Source: Flammulina velutipes (lineage: Eukaryota > Basidiomycota > Agaricomycetes > Agaricales > Physalacriaceae). Taken from it: a stretch of DNA of 64,000 nt. The notes under the pieces were generated by a model that was not told the DNA's origin, searched no databases, and worked only from the letters and a program-made list of their open reading frames with translations. A program made the translations under genes and the position numbers. Shown here piece after piece: positions 1 to 11,127 of this stretch. Position 1 is the first letter of the stretch. Each line of letters begins with the position of its first letter. The stretch is taken from positions 3,658,001 through 3,722,000 of the forward strand of contig CM022370.1 of NCBI GenBank assembly GCA_011800155.1, read 5' to 3'.

Positions 1-2
1 TT

Positions 3-308
3 GCTCGCCAACAAGCTCACATGCACAAGGAGATGATAGGACGGATGAAGGACAAACTTTATTCGGCTGGTTATGGGCACGTGCTCTTTCTTCCTGAAGG
101 CCAACCTTTTTGGAAACACATCGAAGCTGTGCGGAAAGGGAAAAGTCCTCTACGAATGACCGTTGAGGAGCTAGTGGAGAAGGAGTATGTTCTTCCTGAA
201 GGATTAGCAGAGCGAGTCCAAGAGGAACGTCTTGCCAGTGAGAAACGCAAAAAGTCTCGCGCCAATAGGAAGGAAACGCCGAAGCAGTCGTCTGATAAGG
301 AAGGGTAA
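3..308 (+). CDS. C-terminal exon of a hypothetical protein (5' end outside window)
   Basis: An open frame runs in from the window edge and ends with TAA at 306-308. The visible 101 residues are charged, with a Lys/Arg-rich tail (EKRKKSRANRKE near the end) and a repeated LPEG motif. The frame is open from the first base, so this is taken as the last exon of a gene that starts upstream. The family is not recognised. It converges on the next gene, leaving only about 30 bp between stop codons. Confidence 0.5.
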   Translation, partial: ARQQAHMHKEMIGRMKDKLYSAGYGHVLFLPEGQPFWKHIEAVRKGKSPLRMTVEELVEKEYVLPEGLAERVQEERLASEKRKKSRANRKETPKQSSDKEG

Positions 309-336
309 ACAAGCAGACATTTGATAACGTATACTA

Positions 337-837
337 CTACAAGATACATTCTACGAATTTCTCGCTATCGAGTTTGAACTTGGGATAAGTTTTACCGTCT
401 TGCGGTTGTAATGGCTCTGATTCGTCCGAGTCCTCGTCGAAACAATGGACTGCACCAAGGTGCATCAGTTCGCCATCGTACACCTTGATAGTGAGATGGT
501 CCTTGTGTGCATTCGATGGTCTGTTTCCCAATCAGTTAAGTACGAGCGCGCTAGTGAAAGTCATAACAAGCACTTACTTGTTTTCGCTTTCAGACAAATC
601 CTCCAAATGAGGAGTGGAACGATGGTAATGGTTTCTATTTAGAGAAGATAAACATACAACTAATAGACATGAATAGATACACTCACAGTAGCACCCAGTA
701 AGCTCCTTGGTATTGGAAGTACGCCTCGTACTTCCTTTTCATCTGCATGAGCACATGGGTTGCTCGATTGACCGATGTAGACGGTCTCTGGTCTTTCAGA
801 ACACGGGCGATTCGACGCAGATAGAACAAGCGTGGAG
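337..837 (-). CDS. Last three exons of a hypothetical protein gene
   Basis: Three minus-strand exons join in frame: 837-687, 634-578 and 520-337. Introns start GTGAGT and GTAAGT and end in AG. The joined product is about 130 residues and includes RRIARVLKDQRPS, a Lys/Tyr-rich stretch (QMKRKYEAYFQYQGAYW) and an acidic patch (DEDSDESE) before the end at ECIL. The acceptor before 837 (GATAG) implies at least one more upstream exon with phase 1, probably beyond the repeats at 0.9-1.2 kb; it could not be placed. No family is recognised. Confidence 0.6.
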
Positions 838-903
838 CTATCGTCTATGGATGGAATAAAATGGTACGCGAAGAGGGTGGGAATTGCAAACGAATAGGAC
901 GCG

Positions 904-1168
904 GGGGGTAGATAGGGAACGGCGCGCGCGAGTTGACGAACGATAGAGGGAGAACGTCGGGGGCGGGATAGACGAATGGAATGATCGTCCAGTCCGCGGG
1001 GTGGAACGGTTTGAGAAAACGGAACGAATGGCAGATGGATGGGCCGCGGGTAGGTAGGTAGGAACGGCGCGCGCGAGTTGACGAACGATAGAGGGAGAAC
1101 GTTGAGGGCGGGATAGACGAATGGAATGATCGTCCAGTCCGCGGGGTGGAACGGTTTGAGAAAAACGG
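904..1168. repeat. Two tandem copies of a GC-rich segment of about 105 bp
   Basis: A segment beginning ggaacggcgcgcgcgagttg and ending near cggtttgag occurs at about 916-1020 and again at about 1061-1168, with few differences. The offset is about 146 bp. It sits where an upstream intron of the minus-strand gene should be. A long minus-strand frame crosses it but follows the repeat rather than a gene. Confidence 0.7.
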
Positions 1169-1319
1169 AGCGAATGGCGGACGGATGGGCGGTGAGCGAT
1201 GGTAGGATAGGGAAACAGCAGGCGGGGTGGAAATTCGTTGGTCGGTCGGAGCAGCAGTGCGATAAACGTTCGTTCGTTTGATGGATAGCGTGCAGGGAAG
1301 TGATAAGAAGATGAAAGAG

Positions 1320-1600
1320 ATGGAAGAAAATCAGCATTGAATCATTCTCTGTAACTGTGGCGCACCTGAATGTCCCTTTCTGCACTTTCCTGCTTGTTGA
1401 ATGCCCTCTGGGTAGATGGACTGATGGACTGCTTGCCAGGTGATGATGAAAAAGATGAAAAAGATAACAAAAATCAGGTTTGAAGCATGTTCTAACACTG
1501 TGGCGTACCTCAATGTCCCTCTCTCTATATTTCTCCATGTTGGATGCTCCTTGGGGGGGTGGAACTGTGGGCTGCTCACTGTGGTGGGGTAGGAGGTCCA
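1320..1600 (-). other. Duplicated exon-intron boundary, possible 5' exons of the minus-strand gene
   Basis: Two imperfect copies, about 137 bp apart, read on the minus strand as a short coding segment followed by a GTGCGCCACA or GTACGCCACA donor. One peptide ends EKYRERDIE, the other SRKVQKGTFR. The second half of each copy is T-rich like an intron. This could be a duplicated small exon of the gene ending at 337. The join to the exon at 837 was not proven. Confidence 0.35.
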
Positions 1601-1717
1601 TGGGAGTGGTGGTGGTGGAAGGAGATGGAGGAAAAAGCCTAAATGTACAGTATTAGTCGTTCATCAGGCACAGAATACAAGGATGGATACGATCCCGTTT
1701 GATCTATCCCTTGTAAC

Positions 1718-1790
1718 GGCACACTAGCTTAGAGGTAAACACACCATAGTGTTAGAATCGTAGGTCGCAGGTTCAATACTTTTTGAATCT
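1718..1790 (+). other. Degenerate tRNA-like sequence with box A and box B
   Basis: Box A-like TAGCTTAGAGG is followed 44-45 nt later by box B-like GGTTCAATACT, which is the canonical tRNA spacing. The residue in the anticodon position would read GTT (Asn). The T-stem and acceptor stem do not pair, so this is a relic or the head of a tRNA-derived SINE rather than a working tRNA. Confidence 0.35.
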
Positions 1791-1802
1791 GGACGGCAGC
1801 GG

Positions 1803-2172
1803 CAGTTGAATTCAACGCCGAATCACGTTGAATTCGTCGTTGAATTCGTCGCTGAAGCCGTCGTTGAAGCCGTCGTTGAAGCCAACGTTGAAGCCGACGC
1901 TGAATTCGACGTTGAAGCCGACGCTGAATTCGACGTTGAAGCCGACGCTGAATTCGTCGTTGAATTCGACGCTGAAGCCGGCGCTGAATTCGACCTTGAA
2001 TTCGACGGTGAAGCCGACGTTGAAGCCGACGTTGAATTCGTCGTTGAATTCGTCGCTGAAGCCGTCGTTGAATTCGTCGCTGAAGCCGTCGTTGAAGCCG
2101 TCGTTGAAGCCGGCGCTGAATTCGGGTGGCGTTGAATTCGGATTGAATTCGGGTGGCGTTGAATTCATATTG
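1803..2172. repeat. 12-bp minisatellite, about 30 units
   Basis: Units follow the pattern G(T/C)TGAA(GCC or TTC)G(A/T)C and alternate two variants, so the EcoRI site GAATTC recurs many times. Because 12 is divisible by 3, the tract stays open in several frames on both strands and encodes repeats such as VEAD or LKPT. There is no sign that any of these frames is a gene. Looser traces of the unit continue to about 2310. Confidence 0.9.
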
Positions 2173-3004
2173 AATTTGATATATAGTGACTACTATACTA
2201 CTGACATAACACTAGGCGTACAGATATCTATGACTGAATTTGACTTGAAGTTGCACCAGATTCACTTCAAACGTGAAGTTAATTTGCGCAACATCACCAC
2301 TGAAGTTGAATTTGGACTCGGTCAGGCTTTACCCGAGGTAGGCATAGCCTTTTGTGGAGGAGGAAGGGGGCTACTGTCTGGGTATATCGTCATAAAGGCG
2401 CTGTTGTAGAAGTATTACCAGCGATATTGAGGAGGGAGCGAGGGGGTATGGGTATTGAGTTTCGTCAAGTAGTGATCGGAGAGGTTCGCCATAACATTTC
2501 AGACTATACGTTCAATTTCTGCATAGTTGGGCGGCTACCCCGAGCATAGACGATCACCGTTGTAGCACGAGACAGAGTCGAAGGGAAAAACTAGGTGAAA
2601 CTTGAGGGAACGAGAACAACTTGATCACTGGCAAGGAAGTATGACTCCGAGTCGATCGACCGTTGATACCGCACGATGGACTTATTCCTTCAGAGAATCA
2701 GCGCCAGATGGCTATTATACTTGCACGGAGACACGCTTTACCTTCTTGATCTGATGATCTTGGTCTGTTTCCACGGAAGCAGCGTAAATGGCTTGTCTTT
2801 TCAGGGAATAGGAGACTATTCATACGAGAAATACAAGATAGGATGCATCATGTTGCAATGTCAATGACTCCGAGGAGAGAGAGGATAATGGTATGAAAGC
2901 AAGGTCGACTCGGAGCTGAAAATATGCTTCCGTATCTGATGTGGCGTCGGATCAACCCCCCTCTGCCAACAAGCGGATTCAAAAGTTCAAGTTCACCACC
3001 AGGA

Positions 3005-3977
3005 TTAAACAAAATCGCTTTCTATTTCCCATTCAATAGCTGTACCTAAAGGTACTTCTGTAACTATACTACCGTCATTCAACTGCTGGTCTAGGATCTT
3101 CGCTGATAGATGTTTGGACGCTGGGATCATCTCGTGTGTGCGTTCTCCATCCTCTTCGCGTTTGTCCGTACGCGGGATGGATATGGTGAGGGTTGTTAGG
3201 TTGTGGAGTGATTGGAGGTTTAGACCAGCTATTAGGAAAAGAAAAGGGGTCAGGTTGAGTTGAAGTGAAGAGGAGGAGAAGGAACGTACTTTCGTAGAAA
3301 AGGCTGATTCTGAGGGATTGAAGCGTCGACTGGTTATTGTCGATCATCCTCTGTATGATATCGCACTGTCTCTGCCCTTCGTATACGCCCTGTAGGTCGA
3401 CCATCTGGAGCGCAGTGAGGTTCGTGCACACCCTCCCTAGACAACTCCATAGATCCCTATTCCACCCATTGATTTTGAGCGTGGAGATATTAGGCAGGGT
3501 TGGTATACGAGCGAGACCCGCGATGCCCGCGTCCACACGGAGCGTCGCCTCCAACTGGATCTCCAGCGTCCGGAGGCTAGTGAACAAGGGAAGCGTCCCG
3601 ATGAATTCATTGAGCGCCTCGGGCTTGCGGCATACAATAACGAGCTCCTGGACGGTCGAGCCGTGTGTCGAAGCGAGGAACTGACAGAAAGAGGAGTCGT
3701 ATATGATTTTGGCTTTGAGGATGTGGACGCCTCGTTTGAGGAGGCCTTTGAGGAATTTGCGTTCGAGTGTGGGGGGTGGGGAGGAGTGGGCGTCGGACCC
3801 GTGGAAACGGATGTTTTCGCCTCGGAGGGCGGGGGGTATGTATTTGTGGGATGACGAGGATGATGCAGGGGAAGGGGAGGAGGGGCGGCATGACTTGGAC
3901 TTGGACTTGGAGAGGTGTGAATGGGTCCAGGAAGTTATGACACTGAGAGGGGAGCGATGAGTGGTAGTGGTGGACAT
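3005..3977 (-). CDS. Leucine-rich-repeat-like (RNI/F-box-associated type) protein, tandem copy 1
   Basis: Exons 3977-3290 and 3228-3005 join in frame to give 303 residues. The intron begins GTACGT and ends CTAATAG. The N-terminus is Ser/Lys-rich and low in complexity, followed by a conserved block containing IPPALRGENIRFHG. The rest has regular leucine-rich strands (LRTLEIQL, ISTLKINGW, LTALQMVDL, LQSLRISL) as in the LRR part of fungal F-box proteins. No F-box is visible. The function is unknown; a ligand- or substrate-binding scaffold is a guess from the fold. It is the first of three tandem copies, with a fourth at 11.1 kb. Confidence 0.75.
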
Positions 3978-4719
3978 GGTTGTGGTTTGGGTTTGGGAGG
4001 AATTTAGAGGAGACGTGGGTTTTTATAGACTTGTAAAGGAGCCAACCGGAGAGACATGCCTCCGAGGTAGACATAGCCTTTTGTGGGGGAGGAAGGGGGC
4101 TACTGTCTGGGTATATCGTCATAAAGGCGCTGTTGTAGAAGTATTACCAGCGATATTGAGAAGGGAGCGAGAGGGTATGGGTATTGAGTTTCGTCAAGTA
4201 GTGATCGGAGAGGTTCGCCATAACATTTCAGACTATACGTTCAATTTCTGCATAGTTGGGCGGCTACCCCGAGCATAGACGATCACCGTTGTAGCACGAG
4301 ACAGAGTCGAAGGGAAAAACTAGGTGAAACTTGAGAGAACGAGAACGACTTGATCACTGGCAAGGAAGTATGACTCCGAGTCGATCGACCGTTGATACCG
4401 CACGATGGACTTATTCCTTCAGAGAATCAGCGCCAGATGGCTATTATACTTGCAAGGAGACACGCTTTACCTTCTTGATCTGATGATCTTGGTCTGTTTC
4501 CACGGAAGCAGCGTAAATGGCTTGTCTTTTCAGGGAATAGGAGACTATTCATACGAGAAATACAAGATAGGATGCATCATGTTGCAATGTCAATGACTCC
4601 GAGGAGAGAGAGGATGGTGGTACGAAAGCAAGGTCGAGCTGAAATCAAAATATGGTTCCGCATCTGATGTGGCGTCGGATCAACCCCTCTTCAAAGCGGA
4701 TTCAAAAGTTCAAGCAGGA

Positions 4720-5692
4720 TTAAACAAAATCACTTTCTATTTCCCATTCCGTAGCTGTACCTAAACGTACTTCTGTAACTATACTACCATCGTTCAACTG
4801 CTGGTCTAAAATCCTCGTCGATAAATGTTTGGACGCTGGGATCATCTCATGTGTGCGTTCTCCGTCTTCTTCGCGTTTGTCCATACGCGGAATGGATATG
4901 GTGAGGGTTGTTAGGTTGTGGAGTGATTGGAGGTTTAGACCAGCTGATAGGAAAAGGGGTCAGTTCGATTGAAGTGAAGTGGAGGGGAAGAAACGTACTC
5001 TCGTAGAAAAGGCTGATTCGGAGGGATTGAAGCGTCGACTGGTTATTATCGATCATCCGTTGCATGATATCGCACTGTCTCTGCCCTTCGTATACGCCCT
5101 GGAGGTCGACCATCTGAAGCGCAGTGAGGTTCGTGCACACCCTCCCTAGGCAACTCCATAAATCCCTATTCCAACCATTAATCTTGAGAGTGGTGATATT
5201 AGGCATGGACGGGAGCCTTGCCAATCCCGCAATAGTCACATCCACACGGAGCGTCGCCTCCAACTGTATCTCCAGCGTCCGGAGGCTAGTAAACAAAGGA
5301 AGCGTCCCGATGAATTCATTGAGCGCCTCGGGCTTGCGGCATACGATAACGAGCTCCTCGACTGTCGAGCCGTGTGTCGATGCGAGGAATTGACAGAAAG
5401 AGGAGTCGTAGATGATTTTGGCTTTGAGGATGTGGACGCCTCGTTTGAGGAGCCCTTTGAGGAACTTTCGTTCGAGGGTGGGGGGTGGGGAGGAGGGGGC
5501 GTCGGACCCGTGGAAGCGGATGTTTTCGCCTCGGAGGGCGGGGGGTATGTATTTGTGCGACGAGGAGGATGATGAGGCGGAAGGGGATGAAGGTTGAGAT
5601 TCGGAGCGGCAGGACTTGGACTTGGAGAGGTGTGAATGAGTCCAGGACGTGATGGCGCTGAGAGGGGAGCGGTGAGTGGTAGTGCTCGACAT
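4720..5692 (-). CDS. Leucine-rich-repeat-like protein, tandem copy 2
   Basis: Exons 5692-4999 and 4943-4720 join in frame to give 305 residues. It is nearly identical to the copies on either side apart from the Ser-rich N-terminal linker (SKSKSCRSESQPSS here) and a few changes such as VDVTIAGLARLPSM. The second exon carries the conserved ending with EWEIESDFV. Intron position and phase match the other copies. The function is unknown. Confidence 0.75.
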
Positions 5693-6440
5693 GGTGGTGG
5701 TTTGGGTTTGGGAGGAATTTAGAGGAGGCGTGGGGTTTTATAGACTTTGTGTAAAGGAGCCAACCGGAGAGACATGCCTCCGAGGTAGGCATAGCCTTTT
5801 GTGGGGGAGGAAGGGGGCTACTGTCTGGGTACATCGTCATATCTGCGCTGTTGTAGGAGTATTACCAGCGATATTGAGAAGGGAGCGAGAGGGTATGGGT
5901 ATTAAGTTTCGTCAAGTAGTGATCGGAGAGGTTCGCCATAACATTTCAGACTATATGTTCAATTTCTGCATAGTCGTGGCGACTACCCAGAGCATAGAGA
6001 GGCACCGTAGTAGCACGAGACAGAGTGGAAGGGAAAACGGGAGGAAACTTGGGAGAACGAGAACGGCTTGATCAAGGAAGCTATGGTATGTCTCGATCGC
6101 AGTCGACGGCTGCCAGTGGCTGCGCACGATGGAGGATTTCTTCACGGAATCAGTGCCAGACGATTATCATACTTGAACGGAGACACGCTTTACCTTCTTG
6201 ATCTGATGATCTTGGTCTGTTTCCACGGAGGCAGCGTAAATGGCTTGTCTTTTCAGGGAATAGGAGACTATTCATACGAGAAATACAAGATAGGATGCAT
6301 CATGTTGCAATGTCAATGACTCCGAGGAGAGAGAGGATGGTGGTACGAAAGCAAGGTCGAGCTGAAAATAAAATATGCTTCCGTGTCGGATCAACCCCTC
6401 TGCTCAACGGGTTCAAAAAAATTCAAGTTCACAAGCAGAC

Positions 6441-7431
6441 TTAAACAAAATCGCTTTCTATTTCCCATTCAATAGCTGTACCTAAGGGTACTTCTGTAAC
6501 TATACTACCATCGTTCAACTGCTGGTCTAGGATCCTCGCTGATAGATGTTTGGACGCTGGGATCATCTCATGTGTGCGTTCTCCATCCTCTTCGCGTTTG
6601 TCCATACGCGGGATGGATATGGTGAGGTTTGTTAGGTTGTGGAGAGATTGGAGATTTAGACCAGCTATTAGGAAAAGGGGTTAGTTGAAGTGAAGTAAAG
6701 TGGGAGGGGGAAGAGAACGTACTCTCGTAGAAAAGGCTGATTCGGAGGGATTGAAGCGTCGACTGGTTATTATCGATCATCCGTTGCATGATATCGCACT
6801 GTCTCTGCCCTTCGTATACGCCTTGGAGGTCGACCATCTGGAGCGCAGTGAGGTTCGTACACACCCTCCCTAGACAACTCCATAAATCCCTATTCCACCC
6901 ATTGATCTTGAGCGTAGAGATATTAGGCAGGGAGGGTATACGAGCGAGACCAGCGATGCCCGCGTCCACACGAAGCGTCGCCTCCAACTGTATCTCCAGC
7001 GTCCGAAGACTAGTAAACAAAGGAAGCGTCCCGATGAATTCATTGAGCGCCTCGGGCTTGCGACATACGATCACCAGCTCCTGGACTGTCGAGCCGTGTG
7101 TCGAAGCGAGGAATTGACAGAAAGAGGAGTCGTAGATGATTTTGGCTTTGAGGATGTGGACGCCTCGTTTGAGGAGGCCTTTGAGGAACTTTCGTTCGAG
7201 GGTGGGGGGTGGGGAGGAGGGGGCGTCGGACCCGTGGAAGCGGATGTTTTCGCCTCGGAGGGCGGGGGGGATGTATTTGTGGGATGACGAAGAGGAGGAA
7301 GGGGAAGGGGAGGAGGGGCGGCATGACTTGGACTTGGACTTGGAGAGGTGTGAATGAGTCCAGGAAGTTATGACACTGAGAGGGGAACGGTGTGTTCTGG
7401 GCGAGGTGGAAAATGTGGTAGTGCTCGACAT
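6441..7431 (-). CDS. Leucine-rich-repeat-like protein, tandem copy 3
   Basis: Exons 7431-6723 and 6664-6441 join in frame to give 310 residues. The N-terminus is longer than in copies 1 and 2 by a short insert (TFSTSPRTH). The LRR-like body and the second exon are the same as in the other copies. Differences between copies concentrate in the low-complexity linker, as expected for replication slippage after duplication. Confidence 0.75.
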
Positions 7432-7745
7432 GGTGGTGGTTTCGGTTTGGGAGATATTTAGAGAAGGCGTGGGGTTTTATAGACTTTGTCACTGTGTAAA
7501 GGAGCCACCCGGAGAGACATGCCTCCGAGGTAGGCATAGCCTTTTGTGGGGGAGGAAGGGGGCTACTGTCTGGGTACATCGTCATACAGGCGTCGTTGAA
7601 TCTGTAGGAGTACTACCAGCGATACTTAAAAAGAGAACATAGTGGGCGGGAGAGAATGGATTATGAGTTTCGTCAAGTAGTGTTAGGAGAGGTTCGCCAG
7701 ATGAAGTTGTAGCATTACAAAGTGTACGTTCGATTTCTGCCTAGT

Positions 7746-8139
7746 AGGAGAGACTACCCAGAGCTTAGAGACGTAGCGTAGTAACATGGGAGAGATTCAC
7801 GGAGAAATCCAAAGATCAGCTTTGATTCGATCGGGGGAACTTGGAGCTCGTCCTGTGTACCAACCAAGTCGCGAATCATAGCACTCGTCTGAATAAATAT
7901 CAGCAAAGTATCAGAAGTCTGCTAAGGAGCAGACTTGCTCACCGCTCGCCGCCCGGATCATTGATTGAACAGTTAAACTTACAAATCGACTTGCCAGCGC
8001 GGTCGTCACATGCAACGCATCTTTCCCTCGCGGCGCCATCTAAAAAGCTCAAAAGCTATTCTCTAGCAAGCTACCATCCTATTTCCGCGGTCGTTGACGA
8101 AGAGCTGGGACATTTGTCCGTATTTGTCGGGACCCACAA
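7746..8139. other. Intergenic, likely promoter of the Arg/Asp-rich protein gene
   Basis: About 390 bp between the end of the tandem array and the next start codon. Open frames here are short and show no family likeness. No repeat or RNA gene was seen. Confidence 0.4.
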
Positions 8140-10794
8140 ATGTCAGCACGGCAAAACAAAAAGGCTGTTCATCCGTACCACCATCCACGCAGTCGAAACA
8201 CGCGCGAACGCGAACGGACGGTAACGACGTTGACGGACAGCGCCTTCATTTCGGACACGTCGACGACGACGAGGGCCACGACTTTACCGACGAACACCTC
8301 TATTCCTGCATCCTTGGGCACACCGACTATCAACAACCACCACAGCGCCAACGACTACACCGCCGACGCCATGATCCCTAACCTGCTCTCTTCACCCGAC
8401 TTTTTAGCAGCCCTACAAAACTCCTACGGCAACGGATTCTACAACAGCCAGAACCACGAACACTACGATCCGCAGGATCCCAACTTTGTCATACACGCGA
8501 ACTATCAGCCCAGCATGCCTTTGCACAATGGGAATATGTATATGCAGCCCGCTGAGCCGTCTGACTTGGCCATCCTTGAGGACCTCAAGGCGACTATCAA
8601 GGAGGGGCAGCACCCCATGTTCCGCCCCGAACCGCGACCTGCTGTGCTCAGAGCTCTCTGGCAGGGTGCTCATCCCGATAGTGGCCTCCAAGAACCCGCC
8701 CACGACAAGGGCAAAGGTCGAGAAAAACTCACAGAGCAGCCTGACGGTCCAACGAACGAGGTGCGTCTTCAGATATCCAGTTTTTCGTCAACTAACGGTT
8801 ACTAGATCTCTATGGCGGCTCCTTCACCCTCCCAGCGCAACGGCTTGGCTTCTCGCGGCTCTGTCTCTTCGAATACTACTCACCCGCCTCCGCTGTCTGC
8901 TTCGACCTCCAAGCAGCCTTTCTCTTCGTCAGCGACCCCAAAGAGCGACGACAAGCCTCCTTTGCTCGAGCCCAATGACCGCGATCACTCCTCTAGACAC
9001 CGGGACAGCCAAAGACACTCGAACGCTCCCGCTCGGTACGACAGGGAGGACGCAGCGGACAGAGACAGAGAGAAAGAGCGAGATAGAGAACGCCGTCTGT
9101 CTACCGCTGACGAAAGGAGGGTTTCTTCCACCAGGCCTACTATGGACGACAGACATTACGAGCCGCCTCCCCCCTCTTCTGTATCTGAATACTCTAGGAG
9201 ACCTTTGGACGACCGCAGACCCCTACACTTTGAAGATCGCGAACGGGAACGGGAGCGACGACCCATGCTTGAAGAACGAGACCGACGTCCTTCGGTTGAT
9301 CGTCGTCCACTGCCAGACGATCGGGAAAGACGGTCGTCGGCGCCTACACCAGCCCCAGTGTCCTCTCGGGTTGACGACAGAGACCGACGACCGCTCCCGA
9401 CACGCGTTGACGACCGGCGTGTCCCGGAAGGCAGAAAACCTCTGCAGGACGAGCGTCGTCCCGTTCTTCTCGATGATAGACCTATTCCTGTCGATACCAG
9501 CCGTGTCGTAGACGAGAAACGTCCGCCTATCGAGGATCGCCGTGTCCAACCAATCGAAGATCGTCGTCCTCCCGTGGATGAGCATCGCTTGCCTTCTGTT
9601 GATGTTCGGCGTCCCTTGGCTGAAGAGCGTCGTCCTCCTCCTCCACACGAAGATAGGCGAGATGATCGTCGTCCTGTAGCTACCGACAGAGGCTCTCTAG
9701 ATGACAGACGTCTGGCGGCTTCCGACGACCGACGACCTCTTGATGACCGGCACCCTGTACGACCTCTGGACGATCACAGGCCCCTCCCTCCTCCTCCTCC
9801 CGCCGTTGATAGGCGCCCGCTTGTCGACGACAGAAGACCTCCGCCTGCTTCAGCGCCTCCAACATCGAGCCCAGCCGGATCTGCGGACGCATCCAGGCCT
9901 ATCAAGCTAGAAGAGCGCATCAGTCGAGTCCCCACTCTCCGTGAACGTCTTAAGACTCCTCCTCCTCCTCCCCCTCCTGCTGTTGTGGCCCCTCAGGCAG
10001 CTATACCACTGGAACAAAGAATAACGGGGTCGGAAGATCCTATTCCACGAACTCAGTCTACTGCTACTAATGTTCCACCTCCTACGGCGGCTTCGCCCCC
10101 TACGCGCTCGTACAACAGACCGGCTTCTCCTACGAGGGCGTCGTATACCCGGCCAGCTTCTGTTCACTCCCGATCCCCGCCTCCTCCTAGGACAGCGTAT
10201 CGAGTTCCTCCTGTTCCCAATAATTATCGACCTGGCGAGATAGAGCGCGACCGCGAGCGGGAACGGGAGCTCCGTGAACGAGAGAGAGAGAAGGAAAGGA
10301 TTGAGCTGAGCAGTTCTGGTCGGTTCTCCCCGCCGACTGCTGCGGATTTGGCACGGGATAGGGATCGCATGAGGCGCAAGTTCACGCCTCCTCCTTTACC
10401 TGCGCCTGCGCCTGTTGTGTTTGAGGGGGAAAGGCGTCGGGAGTGGTCGGCTAATGGGATGTGGGACGATGATTATTATAAACGGGAGGCGGAGCGACGG
10501 TATGTGCCTGCGCCGTCGCCTCCTCCTCGTGCTGCGTATGCGGCACCCCCGCCGTATGTCGTTGCGTCTACTTTGAGGCGTGGGAGGAGTCCGAGTCCTG
10601 TGATTCCGGTCAAGAGGGCGAGGGAGGATTATGATTATGGTGCGAGGTATCGTCCACATGATCCTTATCCCGATTATGTTCCGCATGTGTCGTATGAGAG
10701 ACCAAGGTCTCCCCCGCCGCCTCTTGGATACGACCGCGCGAGAGCGTACGAGAGGGATCGCAGTGGACGCTACCTACCCCCTTCGAACCGGTGA
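8140..10794 (+). CDS. Large Arg/Asp/Pro-rich, mostly disordered protein
   Basis: Two exons, 8140-8760 and 8806-10794, flank a 45-nt intron (GTGCGT...CTAAC...TAG) and join in phase 0 to give 869 residues. Residues 1-207 include a possible short ordered segment (MIPNLLSSPDFLAALQNSYG). After that the protein is dominated by DRRP/DDRR repeats (about 9.1-9.9 kb), then Pro-rich tracts and an ERERELREREREKER run, ending RSGRYLPPSNR. The composition resembles nuclear RNA-processing or chromatin-associated disordered proteins, but no domain is identified. It separates the tandem LRR-like array from the inverted fourth paralogue. Confidence 0.75.
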
Positions 10795-11127
10795 TATTAT
10801 TTACGATATATGATATCTGAAAGACGTAGAATAAAGTTTTGCTACCCGTGGATTGTTTTTTTGGAATAACGTACATATGGTAGTCCATTTGAATTTGAAT
10901 TTTGTTTGTGCCCTAATCTTGTGTGGCGTATCATACGAGCCCATATCCATGCCGGCGGGTATGGGTCTGCGGGCCACCTTGGCAGGATATTAATAATGGA
11001 CTTTCAGGGGAATCCTTCTCAAAGTAATCACGTTCCGCGAGATGTCTCACTTTCCTCTATTGTGTGAGACAACTTTAAACTTTTGATTTAAACATGAGCG
11101 GGTTGCACACTCTCTTTCCCACTTGAC
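10795..11127. other. Intergenic spacer
   Basis: 333 bp holding the 3' flank of the Arg/Asp-rich gene and the presumed promoter of the fourth LRR-like paralogue. Nothing else was recognised. Confidence 0.4.

Larger units (their letters stand above)
2334..7745. repeat. Three tandem 1.7-kb units plus a partial fourth
   Basis: The boundary sequence cgaggtaggcatagcc recurs at 2334, 4063 (one change), 5781 and 7526. This gives units of 1729, 1718 and 1745 bp and a fourth fragment that fades by about 7.75 kb. Each full unit holds one minus-strand LRR-like gene and its upstream region. Identity between units is high in both coding and non-coding parts, so the array is recent. Confidence 0.9.

Noticed and set aside
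660..1601. Long minus-strand open frame of 313 codons
   Set aside because: It reads through clear splice sites and the tandem GC-rich repeat; its 3' part is in a different frame from the phase-consistent exons at 337-837.
1806..2409. Repeat proteins encoded by the minisatellite
   Set aside because: Frames stay open on both strands only because the unit length is a multiple of three; no start context, exons or family.
2676..6319. Plus-strand frame of 63 codons conserved in all three tandem units
   Set aside because: The units are almost identical at DNA level, so conservation of a frame is expected without selection; no splice partners or family.
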